Origin: Phytohabitans suffuscus
GTDB lineage: Bacteria > Actinomycetota > Actinomycetes > Mycobacteriales > Micromonosporaceae
Direction: 5' to 3'
Length of the DNA stretch: 64,000 nucleotides
Assembly (NCBI RefSeq): GCF_011764565.1
Contig: NZ_AP022871.1
Coordinates: 620,001 to 684,000 of the forward strand
Positions 1-8,138 of the stretch are shown in pieces (position 1 is the stretch's first letter; each line of letters begins with the position of its first letter). Both the position numbers and the translations under genes were made by a program. The notes below the pieces were generated by a model. It saw nothing but the letters and a program-made list of their open reading frames with translations. It was not told the origin of the DNA and made no database searches.

Positions 1-594
1 GAGCAGTCCCGCAAGACCCGGCTGGCCGGGCTCGCCGCCAACCAGGCCTTCATCGCGCAGGCACCGCTCTTCCTGGTGTGGGTCGCCGACCTCAGCCGGG
101 CCAACCGGCTGGCCGAGCGCGCGGGTGTCGAGGTCGCCGCCACGGACTACCTCGAGGCCACGCTCCTCGGCGTCATCGACGCGGCACTGGCCGCCCAGAA
201 CGCGGCGGTGGCAGCGGCCTCACTCGGCCTCGGCACCGTCTTCGTCGGCGCGATCCGCAACCATCCCGAAGAGGTCGCCGCCGAACTCCGGCTGCCACCG
301 AATGCGATGGCCGCGTTCGGCATGGCCGTCGGCACGCCGGACGCCACCGAGAACGCCGGTATCAAACCCCGCCTGCCACAGGCCGCGGTGATGCACCAGG
401 AGCGGTACGACGCCGACACCGCCGACGCGCACATCGCCGCGTACGACGAGCGGCTTACCGCCTACAACACCCGGTACGGGCTGGCTGGCAACTGGAGCGA
501 CCGGGTACTCGCCCGACTCCGGGGCCCGGCATCGATGTCTGGACGGCACCGGCTGCGGCAGACGCTCGAACGTCTGGGCCTGCCCTCCCGCTAG
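1..594 (+). CDS. NADPH-dependent nitro/flavin reductase, NfsA-like (5' partial)
   Basis: The frame is open from the left edge, so the N-terminus is missing; 197 residues remain and the gene ends at TAG 592-594. The segment IAQAPLFLVWVADLSR near the start is typical of the NfsA/FRP group of the nitroreductase superfamily, FMN enzymes that reduce nitro compounds, quinones or free flavin with NADPH. The later stretch with SLGLGTVFVGAIRNHPEEVA and a GMAVGTPD turn also fits this group, as does the basic C-terminal tail. The family (about 240-280 aa) suggests 50-80 residues lie outside the window. Family is confident; substrate is unknown. Confidence 0.85.
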   Translation, partial: EQSRKTRLAGLAANQAFIAQAPLFLVWVADLSRANRLAERAGVEVAATDYLEATLLGVIDAALAAQNAAVAAASLGLGTVFVGAIRNHPEEVAAELRLPPNAMAAFGMAVGTPDATENAGIKPRLPQAAVMHQERYDADTADAHIAAYDERLTAYNTRYGLAGNWSDRVLARLRGPASMSGRHRLRQTLERLGLPSR

Positions 595-689
595 CCAGGC
601 TGGAACGTGGCGCGGACCGGTCCCGCCAGGTCCGCACGGTGTCCTGGCTGATCGACAGCGGGCAGCCGCTGCGGCTGGACGACCACCGG

Positions 690-1715
690 TCAGGTGTCCA
701 CCTGCTGCCAGCCGAGGGCGGGCCCGAGACGGGTCGCCATGTCGGTGAGTATCTGCTCGTAGTCGGCGTGTTCGAAGGTGAACGGGAGAGCGAAGGCGAC
801 CTCGTCCACCTCCCGGAACGCGGCGTCCGCGTGCAGCCGCTCGGCGACCTCGGCTGAGCTGCCGACCAGGTCCCGCGCGAACATCAGCCGTGCCGGTCCC
901 TGCGGCGTGGCGGTGCGCGGCGTCCGCGCGGCGGCGTACTCCCGATACTTCGCCCGCTGCCGCGGCGACGCGCTGTCGGTAGGGATGACCACGAGCCCCT
1001 GGCAGACACGAGCGCGCTCGCCATCAGGATGGTTACCGCGGAACGCGCGTATGTGAGAGAGCTGTACCTCGGTGAAGTCTTCGGACTCCTCGGCCTTGAC
1101 GACGCTGCTGGTCAGGAAATTCATCCCCTGCTCGCCGGCCCACCGCGCCGAACGCAGACTGCCGCCGCCGTACCACATACGGCTTCGGAGGCCCGGTGAA
1201 TGCGGCTGGACGCGGTCGGAAAAGACCTCGAAGCCCTCGACGCCGCTGAAATCGGTGGCCGGCTCCCCACCGACGAGTGCGAGCAGTCGACGCACCCGCT
1301 CGTGGCTGAAGTCCTCACGGTCCGCCGTGTTCGGATACAGCGCCTGCTTGACGTTGTCATAGTGCATCGGTGGACCGACGCTGACGCCCGGATTGAGCCG
1401 CCCGCCGCTGAGGACGTCGACCGTCGCGAGGTCTTCGGCCAGACGTAGCGGATTCTCCCAGCCGAGCGGGGTGACGGCCGTGCCGAGCTCGATCCGGCGC
1501 GTGCGTTGGGACGCGGCGGCGAGGACGGTAAGCGGGGAGGAGATCCCGTACTGCAGGTGCCGGTGCCGCACCCAGGCACTGTCAAAGCCCAGCCGCTCCC
1601 CGAGCTCGATGATCTCCAGCGTGGACTCGAGCCCCGTGCGGGGATCTGCCGGATCGAAAAGTCCGATGCTCAGGAAGCCCAGCTTCCGCAATGGACGCGC
1701 GGTCATCGTCCTCAT
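690..1715 (-). CDS. Luciferase-like FMN-dependent monooxygenase (LLM family)
   Basis: A 341-residue TIM-barrel oxygenase of the bacterial-luciferase superfamily, expected to use FMNH2 (or F420) and O2. The N-terminal strand KLGFLSIGLFD, the segment GFDSAWVRHRH, and RIELGTAVTPLGWENPLRLAEDLATVDVLSGGRL (here split: RIELGTAV, then LAEDLATVDVLSGGRL) follow the family order. A second ATG lies three codons in (1706) and gives MTARPLRKLGF, an equally good start. It converges with the nitroreductase and lies downstream of the TetR gene on the same strand, after a 354-bp gap. The substrate cannot be inferred. Confidence 0.85.
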   Translation of the reverse strand: MRTMTARPLRKLGFLSIGLFDPADPRTGLESTLEIIELGERLGFDSAWVRHRHLQYGISSPLTVLAAASQRTRRIELGTAVTPLGWENPLRLAEDLATVDVLSGGRLNPGVSVGPPMHYDNVKQALYPNTADREDFSHERVRRLLALVGGEPATDFSGVEGFEVFSDRVQPHSPGLRSRMWYGGGSLRSARWAGEQGMNFLTSSVVKAEESEDFTEVQLSHIRAFRGNHPDGERARVCQGLVVIPTDSASPRQRAKYREYAAARTPRTATPQGPARLMFARDLVGSSAEVAERLHADAAFREVDEVAFALPFTFEHADYEQILTDMATRLGPALGWQQVDT

Positions 1716-1754
1716 TCTGGCAGCCCGGCTCCCGATTTCCTAGCTTCCCGATAG

Positions 1755-2040
1755 GAATGGGCAGGGCGTGCCGCGAACACCGGCCGGCTAGCCGCGGACT
1801 GCTCTTCGCGGGACGTCACCGCCGTGTACCCGCCCATGTGGTAGACCAGCCGGCCGGGTACCGTTGGCGGACTGGCTGTCGATCCCGCTCGTCGCGAACG
1901 TCCGCGCCACCTCGTGCTGGCGCACCCCCAGCAGGCGTACGCCGACGTGGGCCGCGCGTTCCACCGTGGGCCAGCGGGGCGCCGGCACGGTGGCGGTGTG
2001 AGCGATCGCGGCGAGCCCGCAGGTGATCTCCGGCGTATCC
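1755..2040 (-). pseudogene. Possible decayed reading frame between LLM and TetR genes
   Basis: The 354 bp between the monooxygenase and the TetR gene hold no intact gene. On the minus strand a protein-like stretch (about DTPEITCGLAAIAHTATVP, continuing to VARTFATSGIDSQSANGTR near 1866) appears, and a second plausible stretch (LVYHMGGYTAVTSREE) follows in another frame. This looks like a gene broken by a frameshift, but I recognise no family. It could be chance coding-like sequence in GC-rich DNA. Confidence 0.25.
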
Positions 2041-2069
2041 GGGGTCGCGGCGGCGGTGCTGCCGGCTGC

Positions 2070-2696
2070 CTAACGCGGCCGTGCGTCCCGCTGCGGCCGC
2101 GCCTTGTGCTCGAGCGTTGCCAGGAAGGTCTCGGCGGCGTCCTGGACGCGGTCCCGGTCACCGGTGGTCAGCAGATCGAGCAGCAGCCCGCGGATCGTCG
2201 CGATCACCAGGGTGGCGGTGCGCGTCGCCACCGCCGGGTCGGTGTCCGGGCCCTGCGCCTCGACCAGGGACCTCATCCAGTCGGCCACGACCCGCTCAAG
2301 AAACTCCGCGAACTGCCGCGGCGCCTGCAACGCGCGTCCGTAGACCGCGAAGAACAGCCTGAACTCCGCCCACTGGCGCGGGTCGGAGGTGCGCGTCCAG
2401 ACCGCACGCGCCGCCGCCGCCAGATCCGGCTGGTCGCCGACCGCTTCGCTCGTGGCCGCGAAGGTACGCTCCCGCAACCGGCCGAGGATCACCTCGAGCA
2501 TCTGCTCCTTGGTGCCGAAGTGATGCACCAACGTCGTGGTCGACACCCCGAGAGCGCAGGCCACCGGCCGCCACGACAGCTCGGCGAACCCATGCTCGAC
2601 CGCGTAGTCGACCGCGGCGTCGAGCAACTCGGCTCGCCGCTGGTGATTGACCGGCCGTCCCGCCATCTCCGCCTCGTGATCCATCTCGCGTTGCAA
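2070..2696 (-). CDS. TetR/AcrR-family transcriptional repressor
   Basis: A 208-residue regulator. The N-terminal helix-turn-helix (residues about 16-65) reads RAELLDAAVDYAVEHGF, then VACALGVSTTTLVHHFGTKEQML, the standard TetR recognition pattern. The remainder is a helical ligand-binding domain. A later in-frame ATG (MDHEAEM) is an alternative start. It is divergent from an SDR gene, and the 63-bp gap carries a pair of operator-like half sites, so autoregulation and repression of the SDR gene are likely. The effector is unknown. Confidence 0.9.
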   Translation of the reverse strand: MQREMDHEAEMAGRPVNHQRRAELLDAAVDYAVEHGFAELSWRPVACALGVSTTTLVHHFGTKEQMLEVILGRLRERTFAATSEAVGDQPDLAAAARAVWTRTSDPRQWAEFRLFFAVYGRALQAPRQFAEFLERVVADWMRSLVEAQGPDTDPAVATRTATLVIATIRGLLLDLLTTGDRDRVQDAAETFLATLEHKARPQRDARPR

Positions 2697-2699
2697 TTT

Positions 2700-2743
2700 C
2701 TAGAACGATCGTACTACCTTAATTCCTTGTACGGTCGTTCTAG
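2700..2743. promoter_or_regulatory. Palindromic operator in the TetR/SDR divergent promoter
   Basis: CTAGAACGATCGTAC at 2700-2714 pairs with GTACGGTCGTTCTAG at 2729-2743: 15-bp arms with one mismatch and a 14-bp AT-richer spacer. Each arm also resembles the TAGAACGATCGTTCTA-type sites bound by many actinobacterial TetR proteins. The arms flank the only sequence available for both promoters, so one TetR pair could shut both genes. Confidence 0.7.
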
Positions 2744-2759
2744 TAATACGGAGGATCCC

Positions 2760-3695
2760 ATGCACGTGTTCGTCACCGGGGCGTCGGGCTGGGTCGGCCG
2801 CGGGCTCGTCCCCGAGCTGACCGCCGGCGGCCACAAGGTCACCGGGCTGGCCCGGTCCGACACGGCGGCCCGATCCCTGCGGGCCATGGGCGCCGAGGCC
2901 CGCCCGGGATCGCTCGACGATCTCGACGTCCTGCGCGACGCGGCCGCCTCCTGCGACGGCGTCGTCCACCTCGCGTTCAAGCACGACATGTTCTTCGCCG
3001 GCGACGTCGCCGCCGCCACCGACGCCGACCGCGCGGCGATCAACGCCTTCGGCGAAACCCTCGCCGGTACCGGCAAACCGTTCGTCATGGCATCCGGCAT
3101 GCTCGGCGTGCTCGGGCTGCCACCCGGTGCCGTCGCCACCGAACGCGACGGACTGACCCCGGACACCGCCGCGGACACAGGCCCGATCAGCGGCGCCAGC
3201 GGGCGGATGACAAACGCCCGCCACGCTCTCACGCTCGCCGGCCACGGGGTCCGCTCCTCGATAGTGCGGCTGCCACCCGCCACCCACGGCAGGGGCGACA
3301 ACGGCTTCACCACCACCGCGATCAGCTTCGCCCGCCAGAAAGGCGCCGCGGCGTACATCGGCGACGGCAGCAACCGCTGGCCGGCCGTCCACCGCGACGA
3401 CGCCGCACGGCTGTTCCGCCTCGCGATCGAGTCCGCGCCGGCCGGCTCCGTACTGCACGCGGTCGCCGACGAAGGCGTACCGATCCGCACGGTCGCCGAA
3501 GCGTTCGCCGCACAGCTACGCGTTCCCGCGGTCTCCGTCACCACCCAGCAGGCCGGCGACTATGTCGGCTGGCTCGGCGGCCTGTGGGGAATCGACGGCC
3601 CCGCCTCGGCGCGGATCACCCGCGACCTACTCGGATGGCAACCCATCCAACCCGGACTGATCGACGACCTCCAGCAGGGCCACTACTTCACCTGA
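2760..3695 (+). CDS. Atypical extended SDR (NAD(P)-dependent epimerase/dehydratase family)
   Basis: A 311-residue Rossmann protein starting at ATG 2760 behind a GGAGG site (2750-2754). The dinucleotide motif TGASGWVG is at residues 6-13. The usual catalytic YxxxK is not visible at its expected place, where the sequence is SGASGRMTNARHALTLAGHG, so this is an atypical SDR that may reduce or bind its ligand without classical Tyr-Lys chemistry. HRDDAARL and the C-terminal helix are typical of NAD-binding epimerase-like proteins. It is probably repressed by the divergent TetR regulator. Substrate unknown. Confidence 0.88.
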   Translation: MHVFVTGASGWVGRGLVPELTAGGHKVTGLARSDTAARSLRAMGAEARPGSLDDLDVLRDAAASCDGVVHLAFKHDMFFAGDVAAATDADRAAINAFGETLAGTGKPFVMASGMLGVLGLPPGAVATERDGLTPDTAADTGPISGASGRMTNARHALTLAGHGVRSSIVRLPPATHGRGDNGFTTTAISFARQKGAAAYIGDGSNRWPAVHRDDAARLFRLAIESAPAGSVLHAVADEGVPIRTVAEAFAAQLRVPAVSVTTQQAGDYVGWLGGLWGIDGPASARITRDLLGWQPIQPGLIDDLQQGHYFT

Positions 3696-3787
3696 CCGAA
3701 AGCTCGCTCATGGCTTCCCAGATCATCCCAGACGGAGGCTCTTTCTGGCTGCCGGCGGCGGCCTGAGCCCGTGGCCTGATCGTGCGG

Positions 3788-4027
3788 TTACAACGGGACG
3801 ACCTGGGCGGGGCCGGCGGCGGGCGTGACGCGGACCTCGGTGGCGGTGGCAGGCAGGAGGGCGGCGTTTCGCCCGGCGTCGTGCCAGCGCCCGCCGCCGG
3901 CGCGGTGTTGCAGCGCGGCGTGGGGCGCGGCGACCAGTGTGCCCTGCCCGGCGGGGAGCCGCAGCCGCCTCGGCCGGATCCGGCCCCGGTAGCGCTGGCG
4001 CAGGGCCTCCGCCTTGTAGGTGGCCAT
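3788..4027 (-). CDS. Hypothetical short protein or 3' gene fragment
   Basis: A 79-residue minus-strand frame (MATYKAEALRQRYRGR near the start, ending AGPAQVVPL) has a natural-looking composition. The same frame is open further upstream (AFQAAFSLTGVD) up to the GtrA start, so it may be the C-terminal remnant of a longer gene truncated by the GtrA side. I recognise no domain. It is the only content I can support in the 3696-4127 gap. Confidence 0.3.
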   Translation of the reverse strand: MATYKAEALRQRYRGRIRPRRLRLPAGQGTLVAAPHAALQHRAGGGRWHDAGRNAALLPATATEVRVTPAAGPAQVVPL

Positions 4028-4127
4028 GTCGACGCCGGTGAGACTGAACGCAGCTTGAAACGCCGGCGCCTCGCACCACCGCCGTTCTCAGCTGGCCTTA
4101 AGCCTCGGGTGCCTACCGTGTGCGCCC

Positions 4128-5063
4128 GTGGATCGCCGCCAGCGCCTCGCGCTGCTCTCCGAGCACCCGCTGCCACGGTTCGTCGCGCTGGCCGCGGTCG
4201 GGTTCGCCTTCGACCTGACGATGCTGGCCCTGCTCAACCGGTACACACCACTGCCGGACGCGGCGACGGTCACGCTCGCGTTCTGGGCGACGTACGCACT
4301 CAACTTCGTCCTCAACCGCCGATTCGCGTTCCAGGCCGACGAACAGGCCGTCGGGCCGCAGCTGGCCCGGTTCATGCCCCAGGTTCTCGGCGACTACCTA
4401 CTCACCCTCACCGGCGTACTCGCCCTGCAGGCCATCGGCCTGCCACTCATCACGGCCCGCATCGCCGCCGGCGCCACGAACCTCGCCTTCAACTACACGC
4501 TCTACCGATGGTGGACATTCCGGCGCGGCGGGACCGACGCCAGGACGTCACCGCGACCCGAAGAGCACGAAGACCGTCAGGTCACCGACGGGCTGGGCAT
4601 CGGTGCCGGGCACGGCACGAAACGCCGCGCCCGGACTGCTTTGACCATGGATACGAGCAGAAACCCGTGGACCTGTCAGATACATGGATTACGTGTTACG
4701 CCGCCCCGGTGCCTCCCGCGGCTCTGTGCGAACGGTGTCCGAGGTACGCGGTGTATGACCCTGCTCGACCTTCGGCCGGCGCCGGACCAAGCCCGCCAGA
4801 CCAGCGAGTCCCAAAAGGCCCCACAATCCGTTCAGACCCTTGTCGCCACTGCCATCGTTATTGTCCTGGTTTGGCGCTGGCGTCGGTTCGACAGCGGCCG
4901 GGCGGGCGGCTGCCTCATGCGCCTCGGCGGGCGCGGCCGCGACCGGTGTCAGCGAGAGCGCCGCGGCAAGGCTCACTACGGCTGCCATTTTACGCATGGT
5001 TCGTTTCACCCCGTGTTGACTGAGTGCCTACCAGGGTTTGCTTACCCTCGACCCAGCCGTTGA
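4128..5063 (+). CDS. GtrA-family membrane protein with an unusual C-terminal tail
   Basis: The GTG start at 4128 gives a GtrA domain over residues 10-135: RFVALAAVGFAFDLTMLALL, then a helix with ALNFVLNRRFAF, a third helix, and FNYTLYRWWTF. GtrA proteins are four-helix membrane proteins implicated in flipping polyprenyl-linked sugars. The family ends near residue 140, but this frame runs to 311. Residues past about 140 have no recognisable fold and lie antisense to the next gene. The tail is either untranslated (a missing stop through a base error) or chance readthrough; the domain call is solid, the end is not. Confidence 0.7.
   Translation: MDRRQRLALLSEHPLPRFVALAAVGFAFDLTMLALLNRYTPLPDAATVTLAFWATYALNFVLNRRFAFQADEQAVGPQLARFMPQVLGDYLLTLTGVLALQAIGLPLITARIAAGATNLAFNYTLYRWWTFRRGGTDARTSPRPEEHEDRQVTDGLGIGAGHGTKRRARTALTMDTSRNPWTCQIHGLRVTPPRCLPRLCANGVRGTRCMTLLDLRPAPDQARQTSESQKAPQSVQTLVATAIVIVLVWRWRRFDSGRAGGCLMRLGGRGRDRCQRERRGKAHYGCHFTHGSFHPVLTECLPGFAYPRPSR
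4689..4997 (-). CDS. Small secreted WGxxGxxG-type surface protein
   Basis: About 102 residues from ATG 4997; an in-frame GTG at 5009 exists, but the GGGG of the ribosome site sits there, which favours the ATG. There is a signal peptide (MRKMAAVVSLAAALSLTPVAAAPAEA), a low-complexity Pro/Asn/Asp linker, and then a glycine-rich hydrophobic segment GLWGLLGLAGLAGLVRRRP, the WGxxGxxG-like anchor followed by a basic stop. Such C-terminal anchors are thought to be sorting signals, although here about 30 polar residues follow. The gene lies entirely antisense to the GtrA tail. Surface location is inference. Confidence 0.6.
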   Translation of the reverse strand: MRKMAAVVSLAAALSLTPVAAAPAEAHEAAARPAAVEPTPAPNQDNNDGSGDKGLNGLWGLLGLAGLAGLVRRRPKVEQGHTPRTSDTVRTEPREAPGRRNT

Positions 5064-5871
5064 CACCGTTGGCCGGCTTGGCGAAGCGGCTGGATCGCCT
5101 GTGCACGGCGGCGGTCATCTCAAGGTCGAGGTCGAGGACTGGTATCGGCAGGTTGCTCGAGGCATGCCACCGAGAATCTGCTGGACAGTTACCAGGCCGA
5201 ACGGTAACGCGGTGGTACACCTCGGCACCGGGCCCGCCCCGGTGCCGCACGCCATGGCCGACCCGACGGAGGAAGTCACCGTCGGCTACCACGAGAGCCC
5301 AGTCATCGTGCCGGCCCTTCACGGCAAGCTCCACAGTGGAGGCTATCTGCCCGGCACCGCGCTGAGCGCGCTGCTCACCCCACTGACCGGGCACGTGCTG
5401 GTGACCATCGCGCCTGGCGGCGGGGTCGCGCCGGCCGACCTGACAGGCGTGCGCCAGATCCTCGTCGCCGACCACGGCACCGGTACCGGCTACGACGACG
5501 CACTCGCCGCCCCGACCCGGAATGTCGCCCGCCGGCTCGGCCTCCACACTGGCTGCCGCGTCCTGGTCCGCGGGGCGCCAGGACAGCGGGGTGCGCATGT
5601 CTGGGTCCTGCAAGTCGTCGCCGGCGTAGGACTCGCCGTCACCGGCATCGGACCGATCAAGCTGCTCTTCCTGGCCAGCCTGATCGCGGGTATCGCCACC
5701 CCGATCGGCTTGATCATGCTCACGCTCGCCGCCGGAAACCCCGCCCTCGTCGGCCCGACCCCCATCCACTGGGCGCTACGCGCCGCCGGCTGGCTCATCG
5801 TCGCCCTCGTCACCACGGTCAGCCTCATCTACCTCGCCCAACAACTCCACCCCATCGGCGCGAGGCTCTGA
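5038..5871 (+). pseudogene. Chimeric frame: unknown N-terminal part fused to Nramp transporter C-terminus
   Basis: The only upstream start in frame is TTG 5038. Residues 1-190 form an unrecognised soluble region (LVADHGTGTGYDDALAAP among its better-looking stretches). From about position 5605 the frame becomes the C-terminus of an Nramp/MntH divalent-metal transporter: TGIGPIKLLFLASLIAGIA, then a second membrane segment with LRAAGWLIVALVTTVSLIY. A normal Nramp protein has 11 or more helices in about 420 aa; only the last two or three survive. This looks like a deletion fusion, unlikely to transport metal. Confidence 0.5.
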
Positions 5872-6067
5872 CAGGCATGAGGTCCCTCCAAGTCAAGAGC
5901 GCTACCGTCCAGGACCTGCCCGGACCACCACCCGGCAAGACCCGCCGGCTCACCGAAACGGAGATCCCGGCACTCTGGCCGAGCGCCGGCCCGTGCGGTG
6001 GCGCGCGGCGCGGTCGCCGGGTCGAGGCCGCCGGTGGTGAAGGCCCCGCGCACCGGAAGGACGCCGC

Positions 6068-6150
6068 ATGGGCAAGAAAATCGAGCACCGACTGGTCACC
6101 ATCGACGGCCGCGAGGCGACCGTCCTCGCGTTGCCTCAGGCGTTGAGGTA
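6068..6150 (+). pseudogene. Truncated gene start (27 codons)
   Basis: ATG 6068 follows a GGAAGG ribosome site (6055-6060) and opens a natural-looking N-terminus (MGKKIEHRLVTIDGREATV). It stops at TAG 6150 after running into the 3' end of the opposing response-regulator gene. It looks like the first codons of a gene whose remainder was lost. The preceding 5872-6060 holds no convincing gene. Confidence 0.3.
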
Positions 6151-6771
6151 GGCCAGGACGGCGAGGACGCGGCGGTTGTCGTCGTCGGAGGGTGGCATGT
6201 TGAGTTTCGTGAGGATGTTGTTGATGTGCTTGCTTACGGCTTTCTCGGTGATGCGGAGTTTGCCGGCGATCGCGGCGTTGGAGCGGCCTTCGGCCATGAT
6301 TCCGAGCACTTCGCGCTCGCGTGCGGTGAGGACGGCCAGGGGCTGCCGGCGGACGAGTAGTTGTGAGATCACTTCGGGGTCCATGGCGGTGCCGCCGCCG
6401 GCGACCCGGCGGACGGCGTCGACGAACTCCTCGACGTCGGACACGCGATCTTTGAGCAGGTAGCCCACGCCGCAGTCGGGGGCGGTGAGCAGCTCGCGGG
6501 CGTACATGGGCTCGACGTGTTGGGAGAGCATGAGGACAGGCAGGCCGGGTAGGTGGGTTCGGGCGGCGATCGCGCCTTGCAGTCCTTCGTCGGTGAATGT
6601 CGGCGGGAGGCGGACATCGATGATCGCGACCTGGGGTTTGTGGGTGATGAGGGCGGGGAGCAGGGCCGGGCCGTTGTCGACGGCCGCGACGACGTCGAAG
6701 TCGAACGCCTGCAGCAGGCGGGTCAGTCCGTCGCGGAGGAGGGCATGGTCCTCGGCGATGACAACGCGCAC
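6136..6771 (-). CDS. NarL/DesR-type response regulator
   Basis: A 211-residue regulator from GTG 6771. The receiver domain (residues 1-120) has acidic residues in IAEDH, phosphoacceptor D52 in AIIDVRLP, and the lysine in GYLLKDRV. A LuxR-type helix-turn-helix (about 148-205) contains LTAREREVLGIMAEGRSN and ITEKAVSKHINNILTKL. It overlaps the 3' end of the kinase gene by 49 bp, so the pair is translationally coupled. With the kinase and the divergent desaturase it forms a DesK-DesR-des-like unit. Likely target: the palindrome at 8065-8082 (inference). Confidence 0.9.
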   Translation of the reverse strand: MRVVIAEDHALLRDGLTRLLQAFDFDVVAAVDNGPALLPALITHKPQVAIIDVRLPPTFTDEGLQGAIAARTHLPGLPVLMLSQHVEPMYARELLTAPDCGVGYLLKDRVSDVEEFVDAVRRVAGGGTAMDPEVISQLLVRRQPLAVLTAREREVLGIMAEGRSNAAIAGKLRITEKAVSKHINNILTKLNMPPSDDDNRRVLAVLAYLNA

Positions 6772-8030
6772 GGCAGCTCCATGGTGATGACGGTGGGTCC
6801 CCCAGGCGGGCTGGACAGGGCCATCGTGCCATCGAACGCGGCGAGGCGGCGTTCGATACCGTACAGTCCGGTGCCGGCGGCTGGGGCGGCGCCTCCCGCA
6901 CCGTTGTCGGTGACTGTCATGGTCAGCGTCCCGTGGGCGTGCCGTAGCGACACCGATCCGGTGTGGGCGTGGCTGTGCCGGACCATGTTGGTCAGCGCCT
7001 CGGCGACGGCGAAGTACGCGGCGGACTCGACGGGTGTGTCCGGTCGTCCCGGCAGGTCGATGTCGACCGTGATCGGCAGGGGAAGGCTGAGTGCCAGCGC
7101 GCGGACGGCGCCGCTCAGTCCACGTTCGGCGAGTACCGGTGGATGGATGCCGCGGACGAGGTGCCGCAGCTCGACCAGCGCCGCGCCGCTGGACTCGCGT
7201 GCTTCGGCGAGCAGCTTGTGGGCCTGTGCCGGGTTGCGGTCGATGAGGGTGTCGGCCAAGCCGATCATCATTCGGAGCGAGACGAGGCGGGCTTGGACGC
7301 CGTCGTGTAGGTCGCGCTCGATGCGGCGCAGCTCGGCGGCTTGGGCGTCGACCGTGTCGGCGCGGGTGATGGTCAGTTGGGTGACGCGTAGCCGGAGTTC
7401 GGCGGTGGTGGTGGGTGCGAGGAGAAGCCGGGCGAAGAGGGCGTCGACGCGGCGCAGCCACGGCGCTGTCCACAGGCCGGTGGCGAGGATGACGGCGCCT
7501 TGCGGCAGGCAGAGCAGACCTTCGCCGAACGTGTCGATGGACCAGAGGGCGCCGTAGCCGTACCAGCCGGTGCCGAGCCAGATCCACAACGGCGCCAACA
7601 TCAGGCCGGCCACGCCGTACAGCGGCACGAGCACGGCGACCAGGCCGAGGGTGAAACCGACGATAGCTCCGGGCAGGAGCCAGGCCAGGTCACGCCAGGT
7701 GGCCGGATCCGTCACGATCCATCGGAAGCGCTGCCAGCCACCGGCCACGGCCCGCTCCGGGGGCGGATGGTACGGGCGGGTCACCAGGACACCGGTCCGT
7801 GAGGCACGTCTGCGCTCGAGATCGGCGCGCATCCGGACCAGGGTCATGATCCATGGCGTCAACGCCAGGCCGAGAAACGGCACGGGTGCCAGGGCCAACG
7901 CGACCACCGACGCGGCGAGTAACAGGATGTTGGTGAACGCCAGACCGATCGCGGCCATACCGGACAGCACGGAGCACACACCGCGCCGGGTCCACCGGCC
8001 CAGCCACACGCCGGCCACAGGCATCTGCAC
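6723..8030 (-). CDS. DesK-like sensor histidine kinase (HisKA_3 type)
   Basis: A 435-residue kinase from GTG 8030; an ATG two codons later is also possible. The N-terminal half has about four hydrophobic segments (residues about 20-60 and 120-190). The dimerisation/phosphoacceptor box RIERDLHDGVQARLVSL holds the HisKA_3 histidine near residue 240. The ATPase domain has EALTNMVRHSHA (N box) and DNGAGG with GTGLYGIERRL (G boxes). The kinase faces a fatty-acid desaturase, the arrangement known from membrane-fluidity sensors of the DesK class, which suggests it senses membrane order or temperature. Confidence 0.9.
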   Translation of the reverse strand: MQMPVAGVWLGRWTRRGVCSVLSGMAAIGLAFTNILLLAASVVALALAPVPFLGLALTPWIMTLVRMRADLERRRASRTGVLVTRPYHPPPERAVAGGWQRFRWIVTDPATWRDLAWLLPGAIVGFTLGLVAVLVPLYGVAGLMLAPLWIWLGTGWYGYGALWSIDTFGEGLLCLPQGAVILATGLWTAPWLRRVDALFARLLLAPTTTAELRLRVTQLTITRADTVDAQAAELRRIERDLHDGVQARLVSLRMMIGLADTLIDRNPAQAHKLLAEARESSGAALVELRHLVRGIHPPVLAERGLSGAVRALALSLPLPITVDIDLPGRPDTPVESAAYFAVAEALTNMVRHSHAHTGSVSLRHAHGTLTMTVTDNGAGGAAPAAGTGLYGIERRLAAFDGTMALSSPPGGPTVITMELPCALSSPRTMPSSATD

Positions 8031-8064
8031 AGCTCACATTGTGCCCATCGGGGTGCGGTTCAAT

Positions 8065-8082
8065 GGTGGTGCTAGCACCACC
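8065..8082. promoter_or_regulatory. Perfect 18-bp palindrome in the kinase/desaturase divergent promoter
   Basis: GGTGGTGCTAGCACCACC is its own reverse complement. It lies in the 108-bp gap between the sensor kinase (minus) and the desaturase (plus), 56 bp before the desaturase ATG. A dimeric response regulator would suit such a site; the adjacent DesR-like protein is the obvious candidate. Confidence 0.6.
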
Positions 8083-8138
8083 GGGCCGCAGGCGGTAGCG
8101 CTCCTGACGACGCGGGCAGCGGCCGGTTCGATGGAAAC

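Noticed and set aside
4990..5769. 259-codon minus-strand frame
   Set aside because: Composition is Asp/Gly/Arg-rich shadow sequence; the plus-strand frame carries the recognisable Nramp helices.
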